Shown: positions 32,368-40,817 of the stretch, piece after piece
How positions within the stretch are numbered: the first letter of the stretch is position 1
How the letters are laid out: every line of letters begins with the position of its first letter
Source of the DNA: Flavobacterium sp. HJJ
GTDB taxonomy: Bacteria > Bacteroidota > Bacteroidia > Flavobacteriales > Flavobacteriaceae
NCBI RefSeq assembly: GCF_015351475.1
Contig: NZ_JADKPR010000035.1
Location: 1-40,905, forward strand
Length of the DNA: 40,905 nucleotides
Direction: 5' to 3'
Translations under genes and position numbers: made by a program
The notes under the pieces: generated by a model
What the model was told of the DNA's origin: nothing
What the model saw: the letters and a program-made list of their open reading frames with translations, nothing else
Database searches by the model: none

Positions 32368-33852
32368 TTAATTCTTAATCACCTTAAATGTTTTTTTTGC
32401 AGTTCCATAGGTGACAACTGCAGTGTAAATTCCAGCGGTTAAATGATTGTCAATAGTAATGTTTTGGTTGGTGTAGAAATCACTGCTTGAAAAACAGACA
32501 GCGCCTTTTGCGTCGATTATTTTAAGCTGTATGGGTTCAGTAACTGTTGATTTTATTTGAATTTTTGTTTCGGATGTAAAAGGATTTGGATAAAAAAATA
32601 AGGTGTTATTTTCTGAAGTTTTATCAGTAATTCCGAGAGTGCTTTCGTCAGTGGCATCAATATAATTGAAATTGAAATTTGATTTATAATGAATTCTGAT
32701 ATAATTTTCTCCTTGAGGCAGGTTTATACCGGAAACAATTTTGTCTGTGTAAGTCTGCATGCCTCCAGTGGGATCAAAAGTTTCATTGCTTTTTATAATC
32801 ACACCATTCAGACTGATGGCAAACACGCCTTTGTTTAGTGAAGCTACACGAAAAGTCATTTGGTAAGAACCATTTTTGGCGACATTAACCAGGTATTCGC
32901 CCCAGTCTCCATTGTCTGTAAAACATACATTTTGAGCTGTGCCTCCATCAGTAGTATTCTGCAGTCCGGTTCCTTTGCGGCGGTAATGTCTGTTAGCAGT
33001 AATCCGGCCGGGAACATTCATTTTTTTTGTGGTATAGGGAATATTAATATATTCAGTTCCTATTGGTCTGATGGTTCCGCTGGACGCTCCGAGTAATTGT
33101 CCTTCCAGCATATCTGTCCAGTTTGCAGGAACTCTGCCGGTAAACCAGGAATAGCGATAGATATCGGGATCGTTTTCAAAAGCGGTAACAATCTGCTTCA
33201 TGAAATTAGTTTTGTCTGCTGCTGATTGTACTACTCTGTTGGCAAATTCGGTTACCCAAATCGGAATATTGTATTTTTTTAATCCTTCGGTAACACCAAT
33301 TACAGATCCGGATGTGTCATCATAAGTGTGGAAAGCAATATAATCTACTTTACAGGCTGGGCAAAGGCGGAAAAACTCATCGTGCCAGGCAATAGGACTC
33401 GAATATCCTCCATAGTTGGAAGGGCCATTATAAGCAGGAGAAGCACTTACAATTTCTAAACCTTTTGCAGCTGCTATTTTTTCAATATTTGGCCAGGCAT
33501 TTACGGCTTCCTGCGGTGTTAATTTTGCACCGTCATTAAAATTTGGTTCATTGAAGGCTAATAAATATTTGGCTCCGGGTTTTATAGTAGCAATAAATGC
33601 ATCTGGATTATCTATTTTACCCCAAGCCATCGGTACAAATTCTACCCCGAGGCTTTCATAACCTGCATTAATTGTAGCTTCAGGTACAGCAGACCAATTA
33701 TACCACCAGGAGATGCCGGGTTTCAAAATATTTAAATCTCCATCACTGTGTTTGCCGTAAGCAACGCCTCTTTTTGGGCTTACTTGTGCGTGGCAGTTGT
33801 TATAAAATAAAGAGCTAATCAGCAAAATGATATAAAGTATTATTTTAAGCAT
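32368..33852 (-). CDS. Secreted GH128 glucanase with CBM6-like and T9SS domains
   Basis: A 494-aa exported protein with signal peptide (about 1-22, ending CHA). The GH128 (Asl1-like) beta-1,3-glucanase domain covers about 25-275: WWYNWS at 49-54, the acid/base E102 in FNEPN, AFHTY (173-177) and the nucleophile E202 in WVTEFAN. A CBM6-like beta-sandwich (about 285-402, CFTDNGDWGEY) and a T9SS sorting domain (about 418-494, FFYPNPF) follow. GH128 enzymes cut beta-1,3-glucan endo- or exo-wise. With the GH64 gene 1.4 kb away it forms a two-enzyme glucan set. A TACATTTG box at 33896-33889 (minus) may be its -7 element. Confidence 0.9.
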   Translation of the reverse strand: MLKIILYIILLISSLFYNNCHAQVSPKRGVAYGKHSDGDLNILKPGISWWYNWSAVPEATINAGYESLGVEFVPMAWGKIDNPDAFIATIKPGAKYLLAFNEPNFNDGAKLTPQEAVNAWPNIEKIAAAKGLEIVSASPAYNGPSNYGGYSSPIAWHDEFFRLCPACKVDYIAFHTYDDTSGSVIGVTEGLKKYNIPIWVTEFANRVVQSAADKTNFMKQIVTAFENDPDIYRYSWFTGRVPANWTDMLEGQLLGASSGTIRPIGTEYINIPYTTKKMNVPGRITANRHYRRKGTGLQNTTDGGTAQNVCFTDNGDWGEYLVNVAKNGSYQMTFRVASLNKGVFAISLNGVIIKSNETFDPTGGMQTYTDKIVSGINLPQGENYIRIHYKSNFNFNYIDATDESTLGITDKTSENNTLFFYPNPFTSETKIQIKSTVTEPIQLKIIDAKGAVCFSSSDFYTNQNITIDNHLTAGIYTAVVTYGTAKKTFKVIKN

Positions 33853-34055
33853 AAAAGAATCTCGTATTTGGTTTTAAATAGATAATGCCAAATGTACTGT
33901 AACGATAAATTATTTTGTATTTGAAAAATCCCATCAAAAACACATCAAATTTGCTTTATTTTATTTTAAAGTAATGAATTTGTTTTTTACTTAATAATTT
34001 AACAAAAGGATGGCTTTATGCCTCTTTCCATGCCTAAAAACTAAAAACATTTCTT

Positions 34056-34063
34056 TACTTTTG
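34056..34063 (+). promoter_or_regulatory. -7 box of pyrD
   Basis: TACTTTTG matches TAnnTTTG, 20 bp before the ATG. No clear -33 element. Confidence 0.4.
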
Positions 34064-34083
34064 TGCCAACCAATATTTGAGTT

Positions 34084-35103
34084 ATGTACAAGATTTTTAT
34101 ACGTCCTATCCTTTTTTGTTTTGACCCGGAAAAAGTGCATTATTTTACTTTTTCATTAATTAGAATAGTTTCAAAAATTCCCGGAATTCCATCTTTATTC
34201 CGATTTTTATATCAAGTAAATGATCAAAGGTTAGAGACCGAAGTTTTTGGGTTAAAGTTTAAAAATCCAGTAGGTTTAGCAGCTGGTTTTGATAAAGATG
34301 CCAGTTTGTATAATGAGCTTTCTAATTTTGGTTTTGGATCTATCGAAATAGGAACTTTGACTCCAAAAGCACAGCCGGGAAATGAGAAAAAACGTTTATT
34401 TCGTTTAAAAGAAGATGCGGCAATTATTAACAGAATGGGTTTTAATAACGGTGGCGTTATTGAGGCAGTGGAGCGTTTAAAGAAAAATAAAGGCGTCTTG
34501 ATAGGCGGAAATATTGGGAAAAATAAAGTGACTCCAAATGAAGAAGCGACTTCTGATTATGAAATCTGCTTTGATGCATTGTTTGATCACGTAGATTATT
34601 TTGTGGTCAATGTAAGCTCGCCGAATACTCCTAATCTTAGAGAACTTCAGGAGAAAGAACCTCTTACTCAATTATTGCAGACTTTACAGAATAAAAATCT
34701 GGCTAAGCCAAAACAAAAGCCAATACTGCTTAAAATTGCTCCAGATCTTACAGATGAGCAATTACTGGATATTATCGATATTGTAAAAGAAACAAAAATT
34801 GCTGGTGTAATTGCTACGAATACGACCATTTCACGCAAAGGATTAAATTCTTGCAGCCAAACTGAAACCGGAGGACTTTCCGGTAAACCTTTGACGTCAA
34901 GATCTACCGAAGTGATTCGTTTCTTGTCTGAAAAAAGTAATAGAGCATTCCCGATTGTCGGAGTGGGGGGAATACATTCTGCCGAAGATGCTTTAGAAAA
35001 ATTAGAAGCAGGTGCCAGCCTTCTTCAATTATATACTGGTTTTATTTATGAGGGTCCAGCATTGATAAAGGAAATAAATAAAGCTATTCTGTTAAAAAAA
35101 TAG
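34084..35103 (+). CDS. pyrD: Dihydroorotate dehydrogenase (quinone), class 2
   Basis: A 339-aa FMN enzyme that oxidises dihydroorotate to orotate in pyrimidine synthesis, passing electrons to menaquinone. Class 2 is shown by the N-terminal membrane-associated helical extension (MYKIFIRPILFCFDPEKVHY). The barrel carries GLAAGFDKDA, NRMGFNN, and the catalytic-serine block VVNVSSPNTPNLRELQ. FMN phosphate is bound by GVGGIHSAEDA and LLQLYTGFIYEGP. Length is standard. A terminator follows, and the next gene (HMG-CoA lyase-like) is unrelated in pathway. Confidence 0.96.
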   Translation: MYKIFIRPILFCFDPEKVHYFTFSLIRIVSKIPGIPSLFRFLYQVNDQRLETEVFGLKFKNPVGLAAGFDKDASLYNELSNFGFGSIEIGTLTPKAQPGNEKKRLFRLKEDAAIINRMGFNNGGVIEAVERLKKNKGVLIGGNIGKNKVTPNEEATSDYEICFDALFDHVDYFVVNVSSPNTPNLRELQEKEPLTQLLQTLQNKNLAKPKQKPILLKIAPDLTDEQLLDIIDIVKETKIAGVIATNTTISRKGLNSCSQTETGGLSGKPLTSRSTEVIRFLSEKSNRAFPIVGVGGIHSAEDALEKLEAGASLLQLYTGFIYEGPALIKEINKAILLKK

Positions 35104-35134
35104 TTCCAGCATCGATTTTCTTTCTTTGTAACTC

Positions 35135-35178
35135 AAAAACCTTTTTATATATTTGAAACCCACATAAAAAAGGTTTTT
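35135..35178 (+). terminator. pyrD terminator
   Basis: AAAAACCTTTTTAT pairs with ATAAAAAAGGTTTTT (one bulged A) around a 16-nt loop. Confidence 0.75.
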
Positions 35179-35244
35179 GTTCCGATGAGATGAAAAAGTG
35201 GGTTCCTGTTAACCAAAATTTAAATACTTTTTCGGAAGAAAGTT

Positions 35245-36108
35245 ATGGAGGCAATAAAAATTATCGAATGTCCGCGGGATGCTATGCAAGGCATAAGGGA
35301 TTTTATTCCTACCGAAAGAAAGGTCTCATACATACAATCTTTGCTTAGAGTTGGATTTGACAGCATTGATTTTGGCAGCTTTGTTTCGGCGAAAGCCATA
35401 CCGCAGATGCAGGATACTGCCGAAGTTTTAGAACTGCTGGATTTGTCTAAAACTAAAAGTAAATTATTGGCTATTATTGCCAATGTTCAAGGAGCTTCTT
35501 TAGCATCACAATATTCCGAAATTCAGTATTTGGGATTCCCTTTTTCGATTTCGGAAAATTTTCAGATGCGTAATACCCATAAAACCATAGCTGAATCTTT
35601 GACAGCGCTGGATGAGATCTTAAATATAGCAGATAAAACCAATAAAGAAGCTATTGCTTATCTTTCTATGGGTTTTGGAAATCCGTATGGAGATCCTTGG
35701 AATGTTGAAATAGTGGCGCAGTGGACCGAAAAATTAGCGGGAATGGGAGTGAAAATTTTATCACTTTCTGATACAGTTGGAAGCTCAACTCCAGATGTGA
35801 TTGAATATTTATTTTCTAATTTAATTCCGCAGTATCCTCAAATTGAATTTGGAGCACATTTACACACAACACCGGATAAATGGCTGGAAAAATTAGATGC
35901 GGCTTATAAAGGTGGATGCCGTCGTTATGATGGAGCTATTCAGGGATTTGGCGGCTGTCCAATGGCTTCGGATAACCTGACCGGAAATATGCCGACCGAG
36001 AAATTACTTTCTTATTTTACAGTTCAAAAGGAAGAAACCAACTGCAGTCCCATGAGTTTTGAAAGTGCCTACAATGAAGCTTCAAAATTATTCGGTAAAT
36101 TTCATTGA
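35245..36108 (+). CDS. Hydroxymethylglutaryl-CoA lyase
   Basis: A 287-aa TIM-barrel protein of the HMG-CoA lyase group. ECPRDAMQGI (about 8-17) is the metal-binding, catalytic opening; SFVSAKAIPQMQD follows; HLHTTP binds metal; GCRRYDGAIQGFGGCPMA carries the flexible-loop cysteine near residue 246. The reaction cleaves HMG-CoA to acetyl-CoA and acetoacetate, the last step of leucine degradation. No other leucine-catabolic gene is nearby. Two paralogous families (isopropylmalate synthase-like) share the fold but differ in these loops. Confidence 0.9.
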   Translation: MEAIKIIECPRDAMQGIRDFIPTERKVSYIQSLLRVGFDSIDFGSFVSAKAIPQMQDTAEVLELLDLSKTKSKLLAIIANVQGASLASQYSEIQYLGFPFSISENFQMRNTHKTIAESLTALDEILNIADKTNKEAIAYLSMGFGNPYGDPWNVEIVAQWTEKLAGMGVKILSLSDTVGSSTPDVIEYLFSNLIPQYPQIEFGAHLHTTPDKWLEKLDAAYKGGCRRYDGAIQGFGGCPMASDNLTGNMPTEKLLSYFTVQKEETNCSPMSFESAYNEASKLFGKFH

Positions 36109-36218
36109 TAAAAAAATATTTATGATATTAAGTGTTTGATTATTACGGGTTTTAATTTTTTTTGGCTTAATTTAGTAGTGTTTTACTATTATAAGAAACA
36201 GCTATTAAAATCTGTAAT

Positions 36219-36770
36219 ATGAATTTTACTTTTTTCAAAAGAATTATTTTGATGACCTTTTTGGGATGCTGTTTTTTTTCATGCAGCAGTGATTTGGATT
36301 TTGATCAGATCAATGATTTTAATGCACAGCCAGTCCTTATTGGTAATCTTGCCTACTTCAATATAAATGCTCCTGAATTTATTTCGAACGGATCTGAAAC
36401 TCCTATTTTTTCATATACTTCGGATGTCGATTTTTTAAACAAGTCTTTCATCAACGAAAATTTGGTTAAAACTGAATTGTATTTTAGAATTAAAAATACA
36501 ATTAATAGGAGTTATGCTTTTACTGTTACTTTTCTCAATAAAAATGGAATACCAATTTATGGTATAAGGATGGATGTTCCTGCATATAACGGAACTGAAA
36601 TTCTTGTAGAAAAAACAGAAACATTTTCTGCAGCTAATGTAGATATATTAAAAAATACAACCAAGATGGTTTTCTCTGTCAGGATGTTTTCGGGACCGCC
36701 AATAACAGCCTCTACATCGGGGAGAGTTGAGTTAAGTTCAAGTCTAACCGCTTATTTTGATATAAGATGA
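36219..36770 (+). CDS. Lipoprotein coupled to the DUF5723 gene
   Basis: A 183-aa protein with a lipobox near C22 (CCFFSCSSD). The body is beta-rich (FRIKNTINRSYAFTVTFLN) and may be an Ig-like or jelly-roll domain; I do not recognise a family. Its TGA overlaps the ATG of the following gene (ATGA, 36767-36770), so translation is coupled and the two probably act together. Without the partner the function cannot be told. Confidence 0.75.
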   Translation: MNFTFFKRIILMTFLGCCFFSCSSDLDFDQINDFNAQPVLIGNLAYFNINAPEFISNGSETPIFSYTSDVDFLNKSFINENLVKTELYFRIKNTINRSYAFTVTFLNKNGIPIYGIRMDVPAYNGTEILVEKTETFSAANVDILKNTTKMVFSVRMFSGPPITASTSGRVELSSSLTAYFDIR

Positions 36771-38170
36771 GAAAAACAATTATCCTTTTATGCTGCTTTT
36801 TCTCTTTTTATGGTTTTTCTCAAAACAAAGAGATTTTATATAACTTCACGCCTCAGCCTCAAAGTTTATTGACGAATCCTGGAGCAGATGTAAAATATAA
36901 ATGGTTTTTTGGAGTGCCGTTATTGTCTGGTATTTCGGCTAATGTGGGGTCTACGGGATTTGATGCTTATAGTTTATTTGCTGATAACGGAGTGGATTTT
37001 ACAACCAAAGTAAAGAATGCAGTTGCAGCAACCAATAGTCACGATTATGTAACGGCTAATCAGCAGCTGGAAGTATTTACTGCCGGATTCAGAGTAGGAG
37101 GAGAGGAGAGTAAATCTTACGTCTCTTTCGGAATGTATCAAGAATTGGATTCTTTTATTTATGTACCCACAGATCCAGCGATATTGGCATTGTACGGAAA
37201 TAAAGATTATATAGGCAAGTCCTTTGATTTGGGTGATTTGAGTGTGAAAGCCGAGCTGTTATCTGTTTTTCATGCTGGTTTTAATAAGCAGATTAATGAG
37301 AAACTTATCCTTGGAGTCCGAGGGAAAATTTATTCCAGTATTTATAACGCAAAATCAACGCATAACTCAGGTTATTTTGTTACTGTCCAAGACGATAAAT
37401 TGATTTATAATCAGTCTATATACTCTAATTTAGAGCTTAATACTTCAGGTTTGTCTAAATATTTGGATGAAAATTATGAGGGTGATGCAGGCAGTGATAT
37501 ACGGGATGATATCAGCAAACGTGCTTTTTTTGGAGGTAATTTAGGATTGGGACTGGATTTAGGAGTGACGTATTATCCAAAACGAAATATACAGCTTACA
37601 GCCAGTTTAGTAGATATTGGCTACATCAGCCATTCGAAAGATGTAGAAACTTATACCTTAAAAGGGCAGTACAATTATAAAGGAGTAATCACTGATTTCA
37701 ATTCGGCTGGTACTGTTGGGGATGCTTATCAGGATTTTAAAGAAGCGATTCCTTTAGATACTATATATAGCAAATACAAAACAACGCGTCCTTTGAAATT
37801 TTATTCTTCCTTTCAATATTCATTTGAAGAAGACAGGCAGGAAGGATGCAGTTGTACAGTTGATGAAGATGCCTGGTATCGAAGTGCAGTCGGAGCACAG
37901 CTTTTTCTGATGTCTACTCCGAAAGAACCTATGGCAGCTTTGACGGCATATTACAGAAGAAGAATTCTCAAAGGCCTGCAGATGAAAGCAACATATACAG
38001 TCGATTCATATTCTGCTAAAAATGCAGGATTAGGACTGACAGCCAAAATAGGTGTTGTTAATTTTTATGCTCTGGCAGATAATCTTTTGGAATATAAAGA
38101 TATTTCTAAGGCCAATGCTTTAACATTTCAAATAGGATTTAATATAATTTCGGGAGGCAGCAGTAAATAG
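36767..38170 (+). CDS. DUF5723 outer-membrane protein
   Basis: A 467-aa protein with signal peptide (about 1-18, ending YGFSQ). The body has repeated amphipathic beta hairpins (GGNLGLGLDLGVTYYPKRN, LKFYSSFQYSFEED, FQIGFNII) as in large outer-membrane barrels; the family DUF5723 has no proven function. A Cys pair in EGCSCTVDED (about 358-360) is unusual for a barrel. Co-translated with the lipoprotein through the 4-bp overlap. The first residues QNKEILYNFTPQPQSLLTNP are typical of the family, which supports the start. Confidence 0.8.
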   Translation: MRKTIILLCCFFSFYGFSQNKEILYNFTPQPQSLLTNPGADVKYKWFFGVPLLSGISANVGSTGFDAYSLFADNGVDFTTKVKNAVAATNSHDYVTANQQLEVFTAGFRVGGEESKSYVSFGMYQELDSFIYVPTDPAILALYGNKDYIGKSFDLGDLSVKAELLSVFHAGFNKQINEKLILGVRGKIYSSIYNAKSTHNSGYFVTVQDDKLIYNQSIYSNLELNTSGLSKYLDENYEGDAGSDIRDDISKRAFFGGNLGLGLDLGVTYYPKRNIQLTASLVDIGYISHSKDVETYTLKGQYNYKGVITDFNSAGTVGDAYQDFKEAIPLDTIYSKYKTTRPLKFYSSFQYSFEEDRQEGCSCTVDEDAWYRSAVGAQLFLMSTPKEPMAALTAYYRRRILKGLQMKATYTVDSYSAKNAGLGLTAKIGVVNFYALADNLLEYKDISKANALTFQIGFNIISGGSSK

Positions 38171-38338
38171 CTGATAAGACTTTTTCCTTCGGTTTTCAGT
38201 GTTTAGTACTTCTATGCAATGATGTTTTAAAGTTAAGTTTTGAAATAAGTCTGTCTTTTGAAAATAAAAGAAGAATTACGTATTTGGTCCAAATAAAATA
38301 AAAAAAGGGAGTTAGGTAGTTTTTAGCTCAAAATTGCT

Positions 38339-38346
38339 TATATTTG
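38339..38346 (+). promoter_or_regulatory. -7 box of guaB
   Basis: TATATTTG exactly fits TAnnTTTG, 26 bp before the ATG. The -33 region (about 38316-38324) is T-rich without TTG. It falls inside what a TTG start at 38334 would make coding, another reason for the ATG start. Confidence 0.55.
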
Positions 38347-38372
38347 CACGCAATTCAACTAGAAATTGCAAC

Positions 38373-39845
38373 ATGATAGCACATAACTCAAAGATTATCG
38401 GTGAAGGTTTAACTTACGATGATGTATTATTAGTTCCTAATTACTCAAATGTTCTTCCTCGCGAAGTGAGTATCCAATCAAAATTTTCCAGAAATATTAC
38501 GCTTAATGTTCCTATTGTATCTGCGGCTATGGATACTGTAACTGAAAGTGCAATGGCAATCGCTATGGCACAAGAAGGAGGAATTGGTGTTTTACATAAA
38601 AACATGACAATCGAACAGCAGGCAGCCAAAGTACGTAAAGTTAAACGTGCTGAGTCTGGAATGATTATCGATCCCGTTACTTTATTACTGACTTCCACTG
38701 TTTCTGATGCTAAAGCGGCGATGAGAGAATATGGTATCGGCGGTATTCCAATTGTGGATGAAAATAAAATTTTAAAAGGAATTGTTACCAATAGAGATTT
38801 ACGTTTTGAAAAAAATGGTTCAAGACCTATTATTGAGGTAATGACCAGTGAAAATTTAGTAACTGTTGCCGAAGGAACTTCATTGGAAGAAGCTGAGGTT
38901 GTGCTTCAAGGTCACAAAATTGAAAAATTACCTGTTATAAATGATAAAAATGAGCTGGTTGGTTTAATCACTTTTAGGGATATTACCAAATTGACTCAAA
39001 AACCAAATGCCAATAAAGATAAATTTGGCCGATTGAGAGTAGCTGCCGCTCTAGGAGTTACCGCCGATGCTGTTGATAGAGCAACTGCTCTTGTTAATGC
39101 AGGTGTTGATGCTGTAATTATTGATACGGCTCACGGACACACTCAAGGTGTTGTTGATGTATTGAAAGCTGTAAAAGCAAAATTCCCAAAACTTGATGTG
39201 ATTGTTGGTAACATTGCTACTCCTGAAGCTGCAAAATATTTGGTAGAAAATGGAGCAGATGGTGTAAAAGTTGGAATTGGACCTGGTTCTATCTGTACAA
39301 CAAGAGTTGTTGCAGGAGTTGGATTTCCTCAATTCTCTGCAGTTCTTGAAGTTGCAGCTGCGATAAAAGGAACTGGTGTACCAGTAATTGCTGATGGTGG
39401 AATCCGTTACACGGGAGATATTCCTAAAGCAATTGCTGCAGGAGCGGACAGTGTAATGTTAGGTTCATTATTAGCAGGAACAATGGAATCTCCAGGAGAG
39501 ACTATCATTTTTGAAGGAAGAAAATTCAAATCTTACAGGGGAATGGGTTCTGTTGAAGCGATGCAGGAAGGGTCGAAAGACCGTTATTTCCAAGATGTAG
39601 AAGATGATGTTAAGAAACTGGTTCCGGAAGGAATCGTTGGGCGTGTACCATATAAAGGTGAACTGAATGAAAGCATGCAGCAATTCGTTGGCGGACTTCG
39701 TGCCGGTATGGGTTACTGCGGTTCCAAAGATATTGCAACATTACAGAATACAGGACGTTTTGTTCGTATTACAGCCAGCGGAATCAACGAAAGCCACCCG
39801 CATGATGTGACAATAACAAAAGAAGCTCCGAATTATTCGAGATAA
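38373..39845 (+). CDS. guaB: Inosine-5'-monophosphate dehydrogenase
   Basis: I start at the ATG at 38373 (MIAHNSKIIGEGLTYDDVLL), giving 490 aa, the normal length; an in-frame TTG at 38334 would run through the promoter box. The enzyme makes XMP from IMP with NAD+, the committing step to GMP. The catalytic loop is GIGPGSICTTR (C308). Two CBS domains (about 95-210) are inserted after the first barrel strands and are known to bind adenine or guanine nucleotides for control. The flap carries RYFQ and GRVPYKG. Single gene with own promoter and terminator. Confidence 0.96.
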   Translation: MIAHNSKIIGEGLTYDDVLLVPNYSNVLPREVSIQSKFSRNITLNVPIVSAAMDTVTESAMAIAMAQEGGIGVLHKNMTIEQQAAKVRKVKRAESGMIIDPVTLLLTSTVSDAKAAMREYGIGGIPIVDENKILKGIVTNRDLRFEKNGSRPIIEVMTSENLVTVAEGTSLEEAEVVLQGHKIEKLPVINDKNELVGLITFRDITKLTQKPNANKDKFGRLRVAAALGVTADAVDRATALVNAGVDAVIIDTAHGHTQGVVDVLKAVKAKFPKLDVIVGNIATPEAAKYLVENGADGVKVGIGPGSICTTRVVAGVGFPQFSAVLEVAAAIKGTGVPVIADGGIRYTGDIPKAIAAGADSVMLGSLLAGTMESPGETIIFEGRKFKSYRGMGSVEAMQEGSKDRYFQDVEDDVKKLVPEGIVGRVPYKGELNESMQQFVGGLRAGMGYCGSKDIATLQNTGRFVRITASGINESHPHDVTITKEAPNYSR

Positions 39846-39877
39846 TAATAAGTTTTAAAGGCGAAAGTCTAAAAGTT

Positions 39878-39910
39878 AAAAGGTGTAAGATTAGTTCTTG
39901 CACCTTTTTT
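39878..39910 (+). terminator. guaB terminator
   Basis: A 13-bp stem AAAAGGTGTAAGA / TCTTGCACCTTTT with one G-U pair, a 5-nt loop and a trailing T run. Confidence 0.85.
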
Positions 39911-40016
39911 GTTTGGATGTGATTTTTTTAAGGTAATTAGCTGATGACGAGTATATATCAACTCAACGATCGCTTGAATTTGCAATTATAAGGGTTTTGG
40001 ATACTTACTCTTGCTT

Positions 40017-40170
40017 TGGTGCTCGTTTGCAATGAGTACCTACTTAATTATATTTACTAATTAAAGCGTTTGCAACGTGACTAATTTTTTAAATATACAA
40101 TTTTAGCCGCGTTGCAAACGCTAGTTTTTGTGCTTTAATTTATGTAGGTACTCATTGCAAACAAGCACCA
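40017..40170. repeat. Nested REP-like palindrome (GTTTGCAA repeats)
   Basis: The 27-bp outer arms (40017-40043 and 40144-40170) are inverted repeats with one mismatch. Inner arms AGCGTTTGCAACG (40065-40077) and its exact reverse complement (40110-40122) are spaced symmetrically, 21 bp from the outer arms on both sides. Each outer arm is itself a hairpin, GGTGCTC with GAGTACC (one G-T) around GTTTGCAAT. GTTTGCAA occurs four times, twice in each orientation. The shape recalls REP/BIME elements mobilised by IS200-like or RAYT enzymes; no such gene is in the window. Confidence 0.7.
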
Positions 40171-40201
40171 GTGGGAAGTGGTATTTTTGATTCTCTTTGC
40201 G

Positions 40202-40224
40202 GGCACAGAAAACATTTCTGTGCC
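40202..40224. other. Hairpin GGCACAGAA / TTCTGTGCC
   Basis: A perfect 9-bp stem with a 5-nt loop AACAT, 36 bp beyond the stop codon of the RusA-like gene. It may be its terminator on the minus strand, though no T-tract follows, or the edge of a mobile segment. Confidence 0.5.
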
Positions 40225-40259
40225 ATCGTTGTCTATATGTTCGAGCGGTCGGGGTTTTA

Positions 40260-40751
40260 TTACCAACTAAATTGCATTCCTTTTCTTTCATCAGTAATTT
40301 TGGTAATTGCTATAAGAATACTATTTACTTCCATAATATGTTTGTCAACTATCAAAGATGAAACTTGACAATCATCATCAAAAGCGATTGTTTTCAAACT
40401 GTCAAGTACTGTTTTAGCTAAATTATCAACATCAACTTGATGATATCTATCTTTTAATACTGAAATGGATAAATGAACTTGGACGTCGTTCGGCATTTTT
40501 ATTATATTTTCATCATTGAATTCTTTCTTTGCAATTGAATGTAAATAATCTTTAAAAACCTTTACAGATTGCGAATCTGGTCGCTTAACATAAAAATTTC
40601 TCAGTATTGTTTGCAAACCATTTTCATCAATTTCTATTACATCAGTTGGTTGATAAGTTTCTTGCTTTGTTGGAACTTGCATATCGCCAAAATATCCAAA
40701 TAAATGATCTATTTTTGGATTCTTACGAAAGATTTTATCTGTATTTTCCAT
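40260..40751 (-). CDS. RusA-like crossover-junction endodeoxyribonuclease
   Basis: A 163-aa protein. The C-terminal half (about 88-150) matches the RusA Holliday-junction resolvase pattern: D107-V-D109-N-L-x-K113 in HQVDVDNLAKTVLD, D117, and FDDDCQV (D125-D127), the acidic metal site. The N-terminal half (about 1-85) is longer than in phage RusA and unfamiliar, with a Lys/Arg-rich PDSQSVKVFKDYLHSI helix. RusA proteins cut four-way junctions and usually live in phages and accessory regions. It lies on the minus strand between a partial gene and a palindrome. The family call is motif-based. Confidence 0.72.
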   Translation of the reverse strand: MENTDKIFRKNPKIDHLFGYFGDMQVPTKQETYQPTDVIEIDENGLQTILRNFYVKRPDSQSVKVFKDYLHSIAKKEFNDENIIKMPNDVQVHLSISVLKDRYHQVDVDNLAKTVLDSLKTIAFDDDCQVSSLIVDKHIMEVNSILIAITKITDERKGMQFSW

Positions 40752-40817
40752 ATTTAATATTTTGCAGATTCGTGTTAAACTTGCTTATAACGTCTTGGCG
40801 CTACACAAGGTTTGGGA

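Larger units (their letters stand above)
39911..40259. other. Spacer with nested palindrome and hairpin
   Basis: No supported ORF. It holds the REP-like palindrome (40017-40170) and a 9-bp hairpin (40202-40224); the first 100 bases show nothing recognisable. Confidence 0.55.

Noticed and set aside
38334..38372. TTG start giving guaB 13 extra residues
   Set aside because: It would cover the TATATTTG promoter box; 490 aa from the ATG is the standard length.
40770..40817. Integron attC-like site around CGTTATAAGC in the spacer between the partial gene and the RusA-like gene
   Set aside because: The 7-bp core does not meet the GTTRRRY rule and no integrase or second site is visible; kept only as a thought.
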